From Strigops habroptila (taxonomy: Eukaryota; Chordata; Aves; Psittaciformes; Psittacidae), in NCBI RefSeq assembly GCF_004027225.2, contig NC_044277.2, positions 97,833,552 to 97,897,551 of the forward strand: a DNA stretch of 64,000 bases, written 5' to 3'. The notes under the pieces are model-generated. The model saw only the letters and a program-made list of their open reading frames with translations, was not told the origin of the DNA and did not search any database. How positions within the stretch are numbered: position 1 is the stretch's first letter; each line of letters opens with the position of its first letter. Shown in pieces: positions 1 to 13,400 of this stretch. Position numbers and translations under genes: made by a program.

Positions 1-1503
1 GCGGAAGGCGAAGGACTCGTCCACCCCCTCGGTGATGGAGGTCTCTGACAGCGAGCGCAGGAAGGAGGCCGAGGTGCTGCCACCTTCCTCCTCCTCCTCC
101 TCCTCCTCTTCTTCCTCTTCATCATCATCCTCCTCTTCCTCCTCATCCTCCTCGCCGGACAGGGGCAGCAGGGCTGTGCCGGGGGGCAGCGGGGTGATCT
201 CCACTGCCTCGGCCTGGAAGAGCAGGCTGCCGCGGAAGGGCAGCAGTGCTGCTGGGATCAAGCCCGCGCCAGGCAGCCCCTCGCCCCCTGACATGTCCCA
301 CTCCTCATCCTCGTCCTCCAGTGTCTGCCCATCGTCATCATCACCCCCTGGCAGGGCAAGAAGTCCATCTTCCTCCTCATCATCCTCCTCGGGAGACGGC
401 GGGGTGAAGGCAGGGGGATGCTCCAGGCAGGGAGGCAGAGCTTCCACCTCCACCATGCCTTCAGCCTCAGCTTCAGCCACCGCCATGGCTTCAGCCTCGG
501 CCACCAGGTTGGGGGAGCAGGACGGAGAGGTGCTGGCCGTGCCAGAGGACCCCCAGCTGCCCCCTTCAGCCGTCATGTAGGACCCAGAGGGGGATGTCGG
601 TGGGGAGCAGAGCCCCTCGCTCTCCCCATCCGTCTGCTCCTCGGGGGGAGGCTGCAGCAGCCGGGACCCCCCGACCCGGATGGGGGTGGAGGGGGCCGTG
701 AAGAAGAGGTCGGGGTCCATGGTGGCAGCAGCGGGGGGTCTCCCGGAGGGGGGCTCAGCCGCTTGGCGCTGAGGGGGATCTTTGGTGGGTGCAGGGAAGG
801 GGCAAGGCACAGCAGGCAGGGGGAGCCCCCCCCGGAGCTCGGGGTCGGTGGGGGAGCGCGTCTCCTCCCCCATGACGATGCGGGTGTCCAGGGGGTCTGC
901 GGGCGGGGGGGGCCGGCAGGACTCGCCGGGGGGTGCAACAGCGGGGGGGCCAGGGTCACAGCTGGCCCCCTCGGGCTGCGGGCGAGCCTCCTCCTTGGTG
1001 GACATCGGTGGGGGGCCTGGGGCCGGCGGGGGGGCTGTAGAGAGAGGAGGGGGAACCCCCATCAGTGCCAGGGCACCCCGTGATGGGGGGCACCCAACCA
1101 GGATGGTGCCATCTCCCTCCAGGGGTGGGAAAACAGGGTGACCCCCACCCAGAGCACAGGGGGGGGTGTGTGTGTCACTACAGGGTTTGGTGACACTGGG
1201 TGGGGGGGGACACCAGTAGCTCCCCCTACCCTCCAGCCCCTCTCTGGGGGTAAAGGATGCTCCTGCATTAAGGAAGGGGGGAACCAAACAAGGAGGACCG
1301 CTCCATAGGGAGTTAAAACACCCCATATCCCCCACCCTCGCCTCGCAGTTCTGTGCCCACCCATGCACTGAGTTTGTGGGTCCTCAGCCACCCTATTACC
1401 AGGTATGAGGGAATCACAGCACCCTCCCCACCCCATGAGCACCCCAAAACCCTTCTCGGCAGCGATCCCCCGCATTACCTGGGGTCCCCAAGGGCAAACC
1501 CAT
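1..1503 (-). CDS. NACAD: NACAD, 5' part (partial, runs off the left edge)
   Basis: NAC-alpha domain-containing protein, a large relative of the nascent polypeptide-associated complex alpha subunit. The diagnostic NAC and UBA parts lie beyond the window. Seen: coding exon 1 at 1503-1479 and exon 2 from 1034 to the edge, joined in frame across a GT-AG intron (1478-1035), giving 353 residues. Matches to the mammalian N-terminal region as I remember it include RPQPEGAS, RIVMGEET, DPDLFFTAPSTPI, SPSGSYMTAEGGSW, LIPAALLPFRGSL and STSASFL followed by SITEG. A Glu/Asp run encoded at about 88-160 sits where the mammalian protein also has acidic residues. The ATG at 1503 is chosen because it follows the TATA box and splices in frame; a second in-frame ATG is at 1005. 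NACAD is also the neighbour of TBRG4 in mammals, which supports the call. Confidence 0.9.
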
Positions 1504-1544
1504 AGGGAGAAGCAACCAGGACCCACCTCCAGCTCCGAACACAG

Positions 1545-1635
1545 CAAAGCCCCATGTGCGCCCCCCGGGGCTTTATATAGGGGTGAGGGGGCGGAGCACG
1601 GCCGCGGGGGCTGCTGGGAAGGGGGCGGGCCATCA
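1545..1635 (-). promoter_or_regulatory. NACAD: NACAD core promoter (TATA type)
   Basis: On the minus strand a CTATATAAAG box lies at 1580-1571. This puts the start site near 1545, about 40 bases before the exon 1 ATG. Upstream are GC-box-like motifs, GGGGGCGGAGC complement around 1588 and GGGGCGGGCC around 1622. The start site is inferred from spacing only. Confidence 0.6.
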
Positions 1636-1639
1636 CCTG

Positions 1640-4375
1640 GGTATTTAGCAGGTGCTTTCCTCCCCCCCGAGGTCTGGGGTGGTTCAGTCCTGCCATGTCC
1701 CTCCTGGAAGCTGGGGCGTGCTCAAAGGGTTAATTGGGGGGGGAGAGGAGATGCGTGTGTTGTTCCTCCCTCCAAATGCTATTTTGGAGGGGGGTGGCTC
1801 CCCACTATGAGGGATGCTGGGATCACCTTAACCTTTCCCTGCTGCTGCCTGTCCAGCCCTTCACCCTCCCCGCTACACATTTAGGGGATGTTTTGGGGTT
1901 CCCCCTGATCCCACCTGCACAAAGCCCCCTGCACACCCCTCTGCTGCCCTGGAGGGGAAGCCCTGATTTCCCCCCCCCGTGCACAAACCAGCCCCTCACC
2001 CCCTTTTTGGGGGAGCATTGTGCCCCCCACACCTGGCTCATGGGGAAGTGGGGGAAACTGAGACACAAGGGGAGGGTGGCACCGGGATCCCCCCCGGCTG
2101 TCCCCACCCCCCAGGCTGAGCCCGCGGGGGTGCCTGAGCAGGGTGACCTTGGGCCGCGGCTCCGCACTGCCCGTGCCTCAGTTTCCCCACCCAATTGTTC
2201 CTGGGGGGGGTGGGATCGTGCTGGGGGGGGGCTCAGACTCCCCCGGGGCACCCACACCCCTCCGAGTCCTGCCGGGGCTCCTAGCGCGGGGAATGGAGGG
2301 GCACAGCCCGAGCCTGGGCTCTGGGGGGTAAAGGGGGAGGCGTCCCCAAAGGGGTGTCCCCAAAGTCACCTCCCGCCTTGCTTCGGGGGCGCCGGTAGCG
2401 GAGCCCCTCGGCGGTGCCGGCTGCCGAGAGCTGCTGCCGCGGCCGGCCCTGTGTCCTCCATCCCTCCTGCTCCGTCCTCCATTGCATCCCTCCACCCCGC
2501 ATCCCTCCATCCTCCCGCTCCATCCCTTCATCCTCCATCCCACATCCCTCTCGCATCCCTCCATCCCCGCGGCCTCCCCTCGGCCTCACCTGCCTCCGAT
2601 CCCTCCGGCATTCCGTTTTCCTTCTCCAATCCCCCCAGCCCTTGGGTTTTCACCGATTCTCCGGGCATGGCGCTGCCAGAGCCCGGCCGGCCGGCCTGGG
2701 CGGCCGCCTGCCCACCCAGCTCAGCCACCTTTGGCTCGGGCTGGACGAAGGCGGCTGCGCCGGCAGAAGCGGAGCATTAGTGGGGCTCGGGCGGGGGGGC
2801 CGGCGGCCGGATCAGCCCCGTCATCCCAGATGATGTCAGCAGGATTTTTTTTCCCTGGTTTTTTTTTTTCTCCTCCCGTTCCCTTCCCCTGCCTTTTCTT
2901 TCTCTCCAATATCTTTTTTCCCTTGTATTATATATCTCTCCGACGGGGAGAAAGCGGGGTGTGTGCCAGGCACTGCGGCTGTGGGAGGGGAGGGCAGAGC
3001 CCACCCCGTCACCGCTTGCATCAGCTCGGGGGGGGGGGACACACACACAGAGCACACACACAGGGAATGGGGTCCCCCCGGCCTCAGTTTCCCCACCCGG
3101 GGTGGGATTGATGAGAAGGGAGGTGAAGGATGGATTTTGTCCCCCCTGAAAAATAGGGATGAGCATCCAGAGGTGTCCTCGAGGTTGGATTTTTTGCATC
3201 ACTCCCCCCTAAAAGTCGCTGCGTGCGTTTGGTGGTGCCAGGAGAACGGGGGGACGCCGCTGTCCCCTCCCTGCGTGTCCCCAGGGCATCGCCCCGCGCC
3301 CGGGTACCGCTGGGGAAGCAGGATGGGTGCCTGCGCGGTCGCCATGGGAACGGCCCTTCTCCTCCTCTTGTCTCCGTGGTGACGGCGAGGAGGATGAGGA
3401 TGGTTCCCTGGCAACGCGGCGGGGGGTGTGTGTGGTAGGACACCCCCCCCGGAGGTGGGAGGGAGGAGACCCTGATGGACGGATGGATAGCGATGCCCTG
3501 GCGGGACGGGTGACCCCCACCCAGACCCCCAGTGACCTCCGGGAAGAGGCAGTCCCTGCTGCAGGATGCTGCGGGGAAACTGAGGCACGGCCCCGGGGCA
3601 GGGGGGGCCGCCTGGTGCCGGGCATGGAGCGGTGCCGGTGACGCCGGTGCCAGGAGCTGCCCTAAGCCGTGACTCAGCAGCTCCGGCACCGCCACGGCCT
3701 CTGCCACGGGAGGCAGAGCCAGAGAAGGGCTGCAGCCCACAGCACCGCAGGCGGGGACACACACAGCCCAGGCTGTGGCCCATAACCAGAGGGGCTGGAA
3801 GGGATGTGGCAAGGATGAGCAGACGGCCGCTAATCCAGCCCCAAAGCCATTCCTGTGTCACGGCACAGAGGGTTTTCCTGGTCCACCTTGTCCCTCTGAC
3901 CCAGGTACACGCGTCCTGTGGGATACTGTGTGCGTGTTGTGGTAAAAGGGGAAGCTACAGAGGCACCAGGTCATGTTTGGGCAGGATCTAACCCTTCCCA
4001 ATTAGACCTCTCCACAACCCAGGGCACCAGGGCTCTCTCATGCCTGCTCCATGGGTCCCACTGCTCTGGCTGGAAGTGGCACAGCACCTGAGCCAGCCCA
4101 TCCTCCCTCCCCTCTGGCACTGCACAGCCGCCTGGGGACAAAGCCCTGCTAATAAAACAGGAGTAAGAGAAGCCAGGATGGCTCTTAATCCTAAGCCCAG
4201 CTCAGGCCGGCTTCCTCCAGGCGCTGAGCCACGGCTGTGGTGACAGGCGTCCCGCTGAGCATCAGCATGGAGCTGTCTCCCTCCCCAGGAAGATGCAAAT
4301 CTGTGTGGCCACCAGCACAGACACCAACCAGCCCTGACCCCCACCAGCCCCCCAGACTGCAGCACTGTACAGCGG
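1640..4375. other. NACAD-TBRG4 intergenic sequence
   Basis: I see no convincing gene here. Long open frames occur on both strands, but they are GC-rich, lack a recognisable domain and look like composition effects. The stretch holds G-runs, a CATCCCTCCAT-like pyrimidine tract (about 2455-2580), T-rich tracts at 2848-2935 and a CA-rich tract at 3038-3062. A TGACTCAGCA (MARE/AP-1-like) word is at 3670-3679; its function is unknown. Part of 2400-2830 is CpG-rich and could be an alternative upstream promoter. Confidence 0.5.
2455..2580. repeat. CATCCCTC-type low-complexity tract
   Basis: Imperfect tandem repetition of CCATCCCTC/CATCCCTCC units, pyrimidine-rich on the plus strand. It resembles a decayed minisatellite. 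Confidence 0.6.
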
Positions 4376-4379
4376 TGGG

Positions 4380-4385
4380 TTTATT
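4380..4385 (-). terminator. TBRG4: TBRG4 poly(A) signal
   Basis: TTTATT on the plus strand reads AATAAA on the gene strand, 58 bases past the stop codon. This implies a very short 3' UTR ending near 4360. Confidence 0.7.
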
Positions 4386-4442
4386 CAAACACGTTTCCAA
4401 CAGAAAGAGGCGGTGCCACAGCCGTGGGGCACAGCGGCAGGG

Positions 4443-7400
4443 TTAGCTCGCCATCTCCTTGGCCATGGCCTTGTTGAGCTTGTCTTTGAGGTAGGCTGTC
4501 CGCTGCCGCTCCAGCTTCAGGTCCAGGAACTCGTAGTGGGGCACCTGCAGCAGGACGGGGCAAAGAGGAGATGCCATCAGAGCCCCAAGATGCGCAACAG
4601 CATCCTCAAGGAGTCCCCCACTGGGACATGGCAAGGCCATGGGGCACAGGCAGCCCACAGGCTGGTGCCCATCACAGCAGAGGTGAGCACTGAACTTGAG
4701 GCAGCCATGGGGATGGGTGAGGGCACCCAACGCTCCCGCCCGTCAGTGGCATCAGCACCCAGGGGACCGAACCACAGACAATTCAGGACTGTCCCCAAAT
4801 TAACCCGCATGACCACCACGGAACAACAGGGCTTCTGTTCGCAGCTGGGATGGCACAAAGCACCGGGGCAGCCACAGCGACCACCCTGCCCCCTGGTAGA
4901 GGAGGATGTGGGGCAGCACCTTCACTGTGAGGAGGCTTGAGGACCTCCCGAGCACCAAAACGTGCGTTCAGTTTTTCATGCGGATGCAGAGGACGTGCAG
5001 GGCTCCATGTTCTTGCTGCCAGCCCATCCCATCCTTCTCCCTGTGCCTGCCCCAGCCTGGCAAGCGGCAGATGAAGTGTTTATTTGGAGGGGAGCTGCAG
5101 GCAGGAGGAGGGCACGCAGCTGGGGGAGAGGCTCACGTGCCCAGCACTTGCTCTCTGGCTGGAGGGTGATGGTTCGAGCTGCATTAGAACTCTGGCACCA
5201 GCACGTTGTTCCTCGGTGGTGCCTCTGGCAGCCTGTACGAGGGAGCAGCCTTGTCTGGGGGGATCCCACCACCCACCCCTGCCTCTATATTTAGCAGGGC
5301 TGAAGCTGCGGGAAGCGGCACTTCCCTCCTTCTCCTCCCCCTGTTTCCCTGAGCCTCCCCAGCCAGCCAGAGTGAGGGATTATGCAAGAGGCTGGGGAGA
5401 AACAGCGCCGGTGAACCTCAAACCTCACTTCACATCAGCCTCAAAGTGCGGCAGCGAGCGCACAGAGCTGGAAGGAGGACGCTGGGGAGGGGCTGAAGCT
5501 CAGGGTCCTCACATGGAAGAGGAGGGGACAGGCGAGGGAGACCGTGGTGATGCTCTGGGGTGACATGTGGCCCCTCAGCCTTGAAAGAGCCACACAGCTT
5601 GGGCAGTGCTGGCCGCAGGCTCTGCAGGGCAAGAGGCAGAGGGATGGCTCCCTGCCTGTGCTGGCAGCACGCTGAGCCACCCTCCCTCCTCCCTCAGAGC
5701 AGCCAGCAGCAGAGCAGCGCTCACCGCCTGCCAGGAGAGCTATAATTACCTCCAGAAAGCTAAATAATGCATGACCCCGTGGCTCCGGCGCAGGGGATCA
5801 GCACCCTAAGACCTTGTCTGCTGTCCTCCTTGATTACCAATACCCCCATGCCACCTTCAGCCTGCCCAGCACGTGGCCTGGAGGGGATCACGGCGGCTAA
5901 TCCCAGTGAGGGCAGGCAGGGAGGGTGACCTGCTGAGCCACCCGCGTGGAGCTGAGGGCACCGAGGAGCGCTCGGGCTGGCCTTGCGGCTCTGCAGGACC
6001 CAAAGCCATCAGGAAGATGGTGGGGGGAGTGAGAAGGAAGCTGGAACCCCCCCATGAAGGTGTCTGCTCCTCCATCTCCATGGAATCAGAGACCTCTCTA
6101 CCCCACGACTACTCACGTCCACCACAAGGAAGCCGGCCGCCTGGATGTGGCGCCGGGCCATGACGAAGCGGCCCAGCAGGTCCTTGCTTCTGTTGCTGAA
6201 GTTGGGAAACTCCCACCGGAGGAAGGCGATCCTAGGAGATGCAAGGGGGAGCGGGAGGACATGAGATGTGAGGCCGGGCATGGGCAGCCCAAGCAGAGCT
6301 GGCAGCAGCGCCCAGATTCCAACGGCAACCATGGCAGAAGGGCCCGCTCCAGCTCTGCTGATTGCCCTGTGCCACTGGGACACATTTATCCTGCTGGAGC
6401 TGTTATCCTGCCTCTGAGCCATCCAAGAAGCACCAGGACAGCAGCTCAAGAGCAATTTATCCACCATCTAGGCCTGGCAGCAAACTGAGTGGGGTGATGC
6501 TGCCTTTTCCAGGCAGGAAGGAGGCAGCTCAGGGCTCTGCAGCCAGCCAGGCTCCATAGCAGGCAGACCTGGCAGAGGCTTTCTTCAGAGAGAAAACCAT
6601 TGCCTCAACCAGTATGTGGCCCCCTTCCCCTGCTGTGCTGCCACCAGGCTGTCTGGCCAGAGCAGCCCCTCACTCCAAATGCTACCCTGGGGGGGGATGG
6701 CACAGACTTATCCCAATTTCTGTCCTGTGACCACCCCTCTGCTCCCAAACAAGGAGGCACGCAGCTGGGCATCGTGTCCTTGGCACACACCACCGGCTGT
6801 GGTGACCGGGAGGCACAGAGCCCCCAGCTCCTCAGCACCACAACAGCAGAGCCCTCCTTCCCCCTTGTACCCCTCTGCCCGGCTGGCAGCCACAGCTGAG
6901 CCCAGACTCACCTCCTGGCACCTGGTGGCAATGGCTTTTTCCCTTCTGGGCAGAGCAGATGGGGAGCAGCAAAGTTCTTCACGGGGAGGGGTTTATTTTC
7001 GCTGTTCACCACCATCTCAGCATCTGCACGGAGAGGAGGGAACACAAGGACTCCCAAAATCCCGCCTGGATGCTGCTCACACCGTCTCCCTCAAGAGTGG
7101 TGATGCAGAGTACGCAAGGTCCCACTGCTCCCTTCCCAGAAAACCCATCCTTGCTGAAGCGTGGAGCAGCTCTGCACACACGGCCAGGGACAGGGTCTGC
7201 TTCCCAAGCATCTCCTCGGGCGGAAGACATGTCCGTGGTCCGATTTTAGCCCCCAGTGTCCCACGAGGAAGGGGATGTGGGGCTCATGGACCACAGAAGT
7301 GGCTGTGGCAGCCGGTTGGCCGATCCTTGCTATGGAGGAGGCAGGGATCGAATTTGACAGGGCTGCAGGAGAGCAGGGAGCTGGGGGAGCCTGGGGCGGG

Positions 7401-10400
7401 CTGCGAGAGCCCAGGGTGCAGCAGAGGAAGGACGAGCAGAGCCAGAAGGCTCCCAGTAGCCTCGATGCTGCTTGGCTGCAGGAGAAGGGCCTTCCTCCTG
7501 CATCTGCTGCCCACAGCCGTGCCCTGGGCCACGGTTTCTGCTCTGCCATGAGATGGGGAAAGAGATGGAGCAAGACAGGGTGGCTGCAATGAGGAGGCAT
7601 GAAGCTGAAAAATGAGGGGGGGTAAACCCTTGGAAGCTGTATCTGAGCCCTCAAGTTCAACTCCCTCAACTGCTGGGGTCCTGCTGCTGCCCGTGGAGGG
7701 GGGGAAAGGAGGCACTCACCGATGTGCCAGCCGTAGATGGTGCGTGCATCAAAGCGCCCGTTGTCCCGGCTCCCCAGCACCCCCACCAAGGCCTCCCGCA
7801 GGCTGCTCTGCAGCAGGGTGACCTTCTCCCCCGCTGGCTCTGCCACGCTCAGCATCTCCGGTGGCAGGAATGGCCCTCGGTAGCCAGGGCTTTCCAGCTT
7901 GGCAGCAGCATTGATGTGGATGAGCTTCAGCTGTAAGTTCTGGGCCTTGAGGGACTGATCACCTGGTGGGAGGAGAGAAGCAGAGCTCAGACACGGCCTG
8001 AAGCCCTGGCTCTTCATCTGGTGGCCTGCGTAGCCTGTGTGACTGGGATTCCTTGTTCTGATCCCCCCATGATGACTCCCTGACTATTGGCATGGAGATA
8101 CAGACCACCAATGGCCAAATGCTGTGGTGCTTGCATGAAGCTGGCCAAGCCAGAAATCCCTTGTTTGGCAGGGACAGCACCATGGATCCCAGTGTCTGTG
8201 GTGTGATTTTACTCCCAGTGTCCCATGTGAAGGGAACACGGGGCTCACGGGCCACAGAAGTTGCTGTGGCAGCCGGCTGGCCGGTCCCCACCACGGAGGA
8301 GGCAGGGATCGAATTTGACAGGGCTGCACCTTCCCAGCAGTCACCGTCTGGTGAGGAAATACCAAGCCCTCCAGTCTCGAGGGGATCCCCTTTGCTGTCA
8401 CTGTCTTGTTCTCCTCCTCCCCCATCACACAGAGGCACAAATCCACAGCCCGGAGGGGCTGCTGGAGGCCATGGCTCTCATTAGCCCAACTCTCCTGGTG
8501 CTGCTGCCCTGCGCTCCCCTTGTCTGGTTACCCTGCACAGAGCTGTGGGGGATGCGTTACAGCCATCCCCAATGAGATCCATTCCCTCCTGGTTCATAGA
8601 ATGATAGAATCATTTGGGTTGGGAGGGACCTTAAAGCTCATCCAGTTCCAACCCCCTGCCATGGGCAGGGACACCTTCCACTAGAGCAGGTTGCTCCAAG
8701 CCCCGTCCAACCTGGCCTTGTTAACAACCTCTTAACTCAAATTTAGACAGACCAGGCTCAGTATCCCCACTCCCTGTCCCACGTCTGAGGTTCTTGGGCC
8801 TTGTCCCACTGTCAGAGATGCCCACCTCACCTCGGATCTGTGCGTGGAAGTCAGGCGCCAGCACTCGCTGCAGGTAGGGAGCCTTGGCCTGCTGCAGCAC
8901 GCAGAGAGACCACACCAGGTCTGTCAGCAGGTGAGGCTCCAGGCTGTGCAGCTGGCCCTGGAGCACCTCATGGACCTGCAGAGAGGGAAACCAAACAGCT
9001 CAGCTCAGCACAGTGCTGCTGACACCTCACTCTTGTGGATAGCACGCAGGTCTGGCAGCTCGACAGATCCCTGAGGCCTCACGGTACAGCCGGTGTGCAC
9101 CATCTCCTCTACAGCAGTACTCCTTCCCTGGGTTATATGCAGAGGGGAAGACATTAAGATCACTCCAATGTGTCCTTGCAGCTCATGAGCTGCGGTTTGC
9201 AGGCCCAGGATGCTGCACTGCTGCAGGGTAACGCAGCACTGCAGCCTGCCCTGACATGAGGCAGCGTTCAGGAAAGGGAGGGCGGGAGGCGATAACCCCA
9301 TCAAGATCTGCAACTACAACAGAGCTGGAGGGGTCTGAGGCTGTATGGGTGGTGTCAGGATGTCTGCCCAGGAATCACAGCAAGAGCCTGGAGCTCTGCA
9401 CCCTGCAGGGGCTTTTCCTTTTCTGCAATGTCTCAAAAGCAAGTTGTTTTGCACTTGCTACAAAATCCCCCTTCACATGACCATGATTAATGCTGACAGG
9501 GGGAGCCCTGGATGCTACTTCCCCACCTTGTCCTTCTCACTACGCCAGGGAGACCTCCTGCTCCCCAGGCTGGCCTGGCCACAAGGGACAGGCTGCCCTG
9601 CGGTGGAACACAGGGTCCTGCCAATTAGAAACACCCAAATCTGCTATGCTGGGCTGCATCACCAGCAGCGTGACCAGCAGGTCGAGGGAGGGCATTCTCC
9701 CCCTCTGCTCTGCTCTGGGATGAGACCCCCCCTGCAGTCCTGCACTATGCTGCTGGTGTCTGGTAGAAAAGCAGCCCTGCAGGGCCAGTCACGGACTAAC
9801 TGGTTCAGCTGTTGCCCGCACGCAGCCAGGGGAGCACAGTGAAGGTTTTTCAGCCTGGCCTAAGCTCTGGGCTCCCTTTTCCTATTCCTCGTGCCATTTA
9901 CAGCTGCCTCCAGCCACCCAACACCCGTTTTCACATGGGGATGTGCTAGAAGGAGATCTGTAGCCTTCCCACTGACAGACTTCATGAAGAGAGGGAAAAG
10001 AGGAAGAAGGTTACCATGTTGAAGAAATCCTCACTTCCGCTGGGCTGGAAGTTCAGGCGAGCAAAAGACAGGATGATACTGCACAGATTCGTGACTGACA
10101 GCTGCTTGGTGTTGTCCAGGGTGTACTGGGGGCAAAAGCAGAGGTTTAGGTCTGTCCTACATGAGTATAAAATCAGGGAAACATTGAAACCATCAGCCAA
10201 GCATGCACCCAGCCCCGTGGCAAGATGGGAAAACAAGAGCAAAAGACCTTTAGGGCTTCCCTGGGATTTTATCTTGGCACAAGGGAAAGCTGTGAGTGAA
10301 AGCAGAGCTCTGGAATATTCCAGAATAGATGCAAAATGCAGGCGCATAAACTGGGGCAGAGCTGGGGGAGAGGAGCAGCGCTGGCACTCAGGGCTGGAGG

Positions 10401-13400
10401 CTCAGACAGAGCTGAGACCAGCCCCAGCTCCGCACGGATCCCAGTGCTGACTTTAGCGGAACATGATAATCAAGTCCTGTCAGACTCAATTACAGCCACT
10501 GGCTGGGTAGGGAAAACAGTGACGACATCCCAGGGAGCATCTCGGGAAAGTTGGGGGAAAACTGCTCCCATCTCCCGGGAAGTGGGGTGCCAGTGGGAGC
10601 TCCCCAGCACCCCCAGACCTCCTCCTCCTCACCTGTGCAATGGCCTCAAACAGCGGCAGGCTGAGCCACTTGAGGAGGGCGAAGGACCTGATGCAGCGTG
10701 TCACCTCGGTGGGCGTCATTGTGGGGATGTGGGGCTGCAGGTCAGTGGCTATCTTCTGGAAGACCTGGGGCTGGTGGAAATTCAGTTTTCCTTAAAGGAG
10801 CAAAGAGAAAGTGGCAGCCACTTACAAGGAGCTGGTGTGGGAGCCATGCCTGGACAGGAGGTGGCAGCACAAGGGAAAGCACGAAGCTATTCATTTGGAG
10901 CAGAGCGGTATTGCCTCCCCAGTTGCCTTGGTCCTATCCTTTCTGCTCAGACCAAGTCTCTACCACGTCCTGCTGCACCCACCAGCTCTCAATCCCGATG
11001 CCAACTCACTGCTCCAGCCTCCACCTAGCGCTGGTAGCAGAGTTCAGCTCCAGTGTCTCCATCTACAGTTCCTGGTCTGGCCAAGAAGGGCCCTGAACTC
11101 ACTAAGGCTACCGGGAACCTCACAAGGTTCAAGTCAGCAACGATCAGCAACCAGCAGCATCAACACTCAGAGGGGCTTGGGTCAGTGTGGACCAGCCAGG
11201 AGGGGACAGTCCCCATGAGAGGGCCACAGGCAGGGTCTGAGACCAGCTGCAGCAGCAATGACAGGTACAAACCATCCTGGCACAACAGTGTGGCACCTTC
11301 AAGCATCAAAGAGAAATGTCAGCGCAGTGTCCTGGCCAAGAGCATCTCTACTGCAGTGGCTACAGCACTGCCAGAGCCTGTCCAAACCATGTCCAGCCAT
11401 TGTAATTGTCCACTTTGTACATTTTAAGGCTGGGGAACTGCTGGATTAGCTCTGTGTATGACCCAGACCCATGTGTACTGTCCAGCTGCCCTTCCTGAGC
11501 AGGAAGACCTACAGCCCTGCCTTTGAGAAAGGTGCCCAGCAAGGGTTTGGATGCTGTGACACATGCAGCATCCACCACTCTCCTTGAAACTTGTTCCAGA
11601 TTGGCCAACTTCACAGCAAATAAGCTGGTAACGTCAACAAGAGAAGCACAAGCTCCCTCCAAAGCCAGGTCTGCTGGGTCATTTCGTTACTTTAAGGGTA
11701 TAGCTAACCTATGAAAGCTGTCCAGGCCCCAGCGGCTGTCAGAAGAGCTGTTCCCACTACCAGAAGTTTGACAATCAACTGAAGAAAAGCTCCTTCTTGG
11801 CTCTCCTGGCTTCCTTTATCTCTCCTTGTTTGGATTTTCCACCGACTACCAACAGCAAGAGAACAGGACCACGTAACATTGCATGAAAAGAGGAGCCAGA
11901 GAACTAAGGATCACAAACTAAATTATCAATTACTGCTACTCTGCTGTTAATAGACCTGTTGTGTGTTGGGTTTGTGACCATTGTGTCTCTGGTGGCTCTG
12001 GTCTAGCCTGTGGCAAGGAACAGCACCATGATGGCTGTAACCACCCCTGAGTGTCTTGCTAGTGCTTGTACATTCCAGGCAGAGGGGCTCCCTCGCACAC
12101 CAACCACCCTTCCAAAGTACTCTCTCATCACAAGTCCCCTTCTCTCAACACACTGGCACGAAAATGGTGTATCTGGGTTCACTCCACCTATGCTTGGAGC
12201 TGGAAACTACCTCACTGCACTGGCTGGTATGCTAGGTCCAGACTAATGCACCTCATGGGCCTTTCTCCTTTATCTGGCTGCAGCAGCAATGCTATCAAAT
12301 CCCCACTCAAGTGCCCCAAATCAGCTGGACTCTACCACATGTAACGTCCAGCAGCTCCCAATACAAAAAGCCATTTACCATAGGCAAAAATTAGGTCCAT
12401 CAGGATGTTGAGGCTGAGCTCAGAGTGCTTCTGAATCAGGTGGTAGGACATGGCTCGGAGCAGAGGCACGCAGCGCCGGTTCTGGTAGGCTAGAGCCAGT
12501 GTTATTTTCCGGACATCATCGGGGTTGAACTGTTCAGCAAGTTCCAGAGCCTGCCAGGAAATGTTTGGAACAGCAATGTAAAGAGAAACCACAAAACTTG
12601 AGTACCTCAAGTCCTGCATCCAGCTCAAGCGAGCCCAGAGGAGGCCACAAAGATGATCCGAGGGCTGGAGCACCTCTGCTATGGAGACAGGCTGAGAGAG
12701 CTGGGCTTGTTCAGCCTGGAGAAGAGAAGGCTCCGGGGACAGCTTAGAGCAGGTTCCAGTGCCTAAAGGGGCTGGCAAGAAACCTGGAGAGCGGCTTTTG
12801 ACAAGGGCAGGCAGGGACAGGACAAGGGGGAATGGCTTTAAACTGACAGAGGGGAGATTTAGATGAGATCTGAGGAAGTTTTTCCCTGTGAGGGTGGTGT
12901 GGCCCTGGCACAGGTTGCCCAGAGAAGCTGCGGCTGCCCCATCCCTGGCAGTGTTCAAGGCCAGGTGGGACGGGGCTTGGAGCAACCTGGTCTAGTGGAA
13001 GGTGTCCCTGCCCGTGGCAGGGGGTTGGAACTGGATGAGCTTTAAGGTCCCTTCCAACCCAAACCATTCTGGGATTCTATGAAAACAAGGTGCAGATCCA
13101 GCCTTTACACAGAGTGGGATGCACCGTTGCTACCAGCTCAGCCCCTCCACAGGTGATGGGGACTGGAACCAACAGCCAGTGTTTAGCACACGGTGAGGCT
13201 AAGAGCTGGGAGGGAGGGCGAGGGGAAGCAGGCCCTTGTCCTCTCAGCAGAGCTCAGCCAGGATCTCTGGTTCTGCCTTCTGCAGCGGGTGGGACCTCAG
13301 CATGCACTCCATCCTATCCCCAGGCACTGTAACATGCTGTCAGGCAAACACTGACAGAGCAAAGGCACCCGCTGGCAGATCAGCACCCCACTTTCCACTG

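Noticed and set aside
32-580. Plus-strand Ser-rich open frame
   Set aside because: It is the antisense of the Glu/Asp-rich NACAD exon; the minus-strand frame matches NACAD.
1734-2780. Long plus-strand frame between NACAD and TBRG4
   Set aside because: Pro/Ser/Gly-rich, follows GC composition, has no domain, and several overlapping frames on both strands are equally open.
11450-11700. Possible old repeat in TBRG4 intron 3
   Set aside because: Vague resemblance to CR1 (CCACCACTCTCC, TTGTTCCAG) but too weak to call by eye.
12010-12344. Plus-strand frames in TBRG4 intron 3
   Set aside because: No recognisable protein, antisense inside an intron, no splice context.
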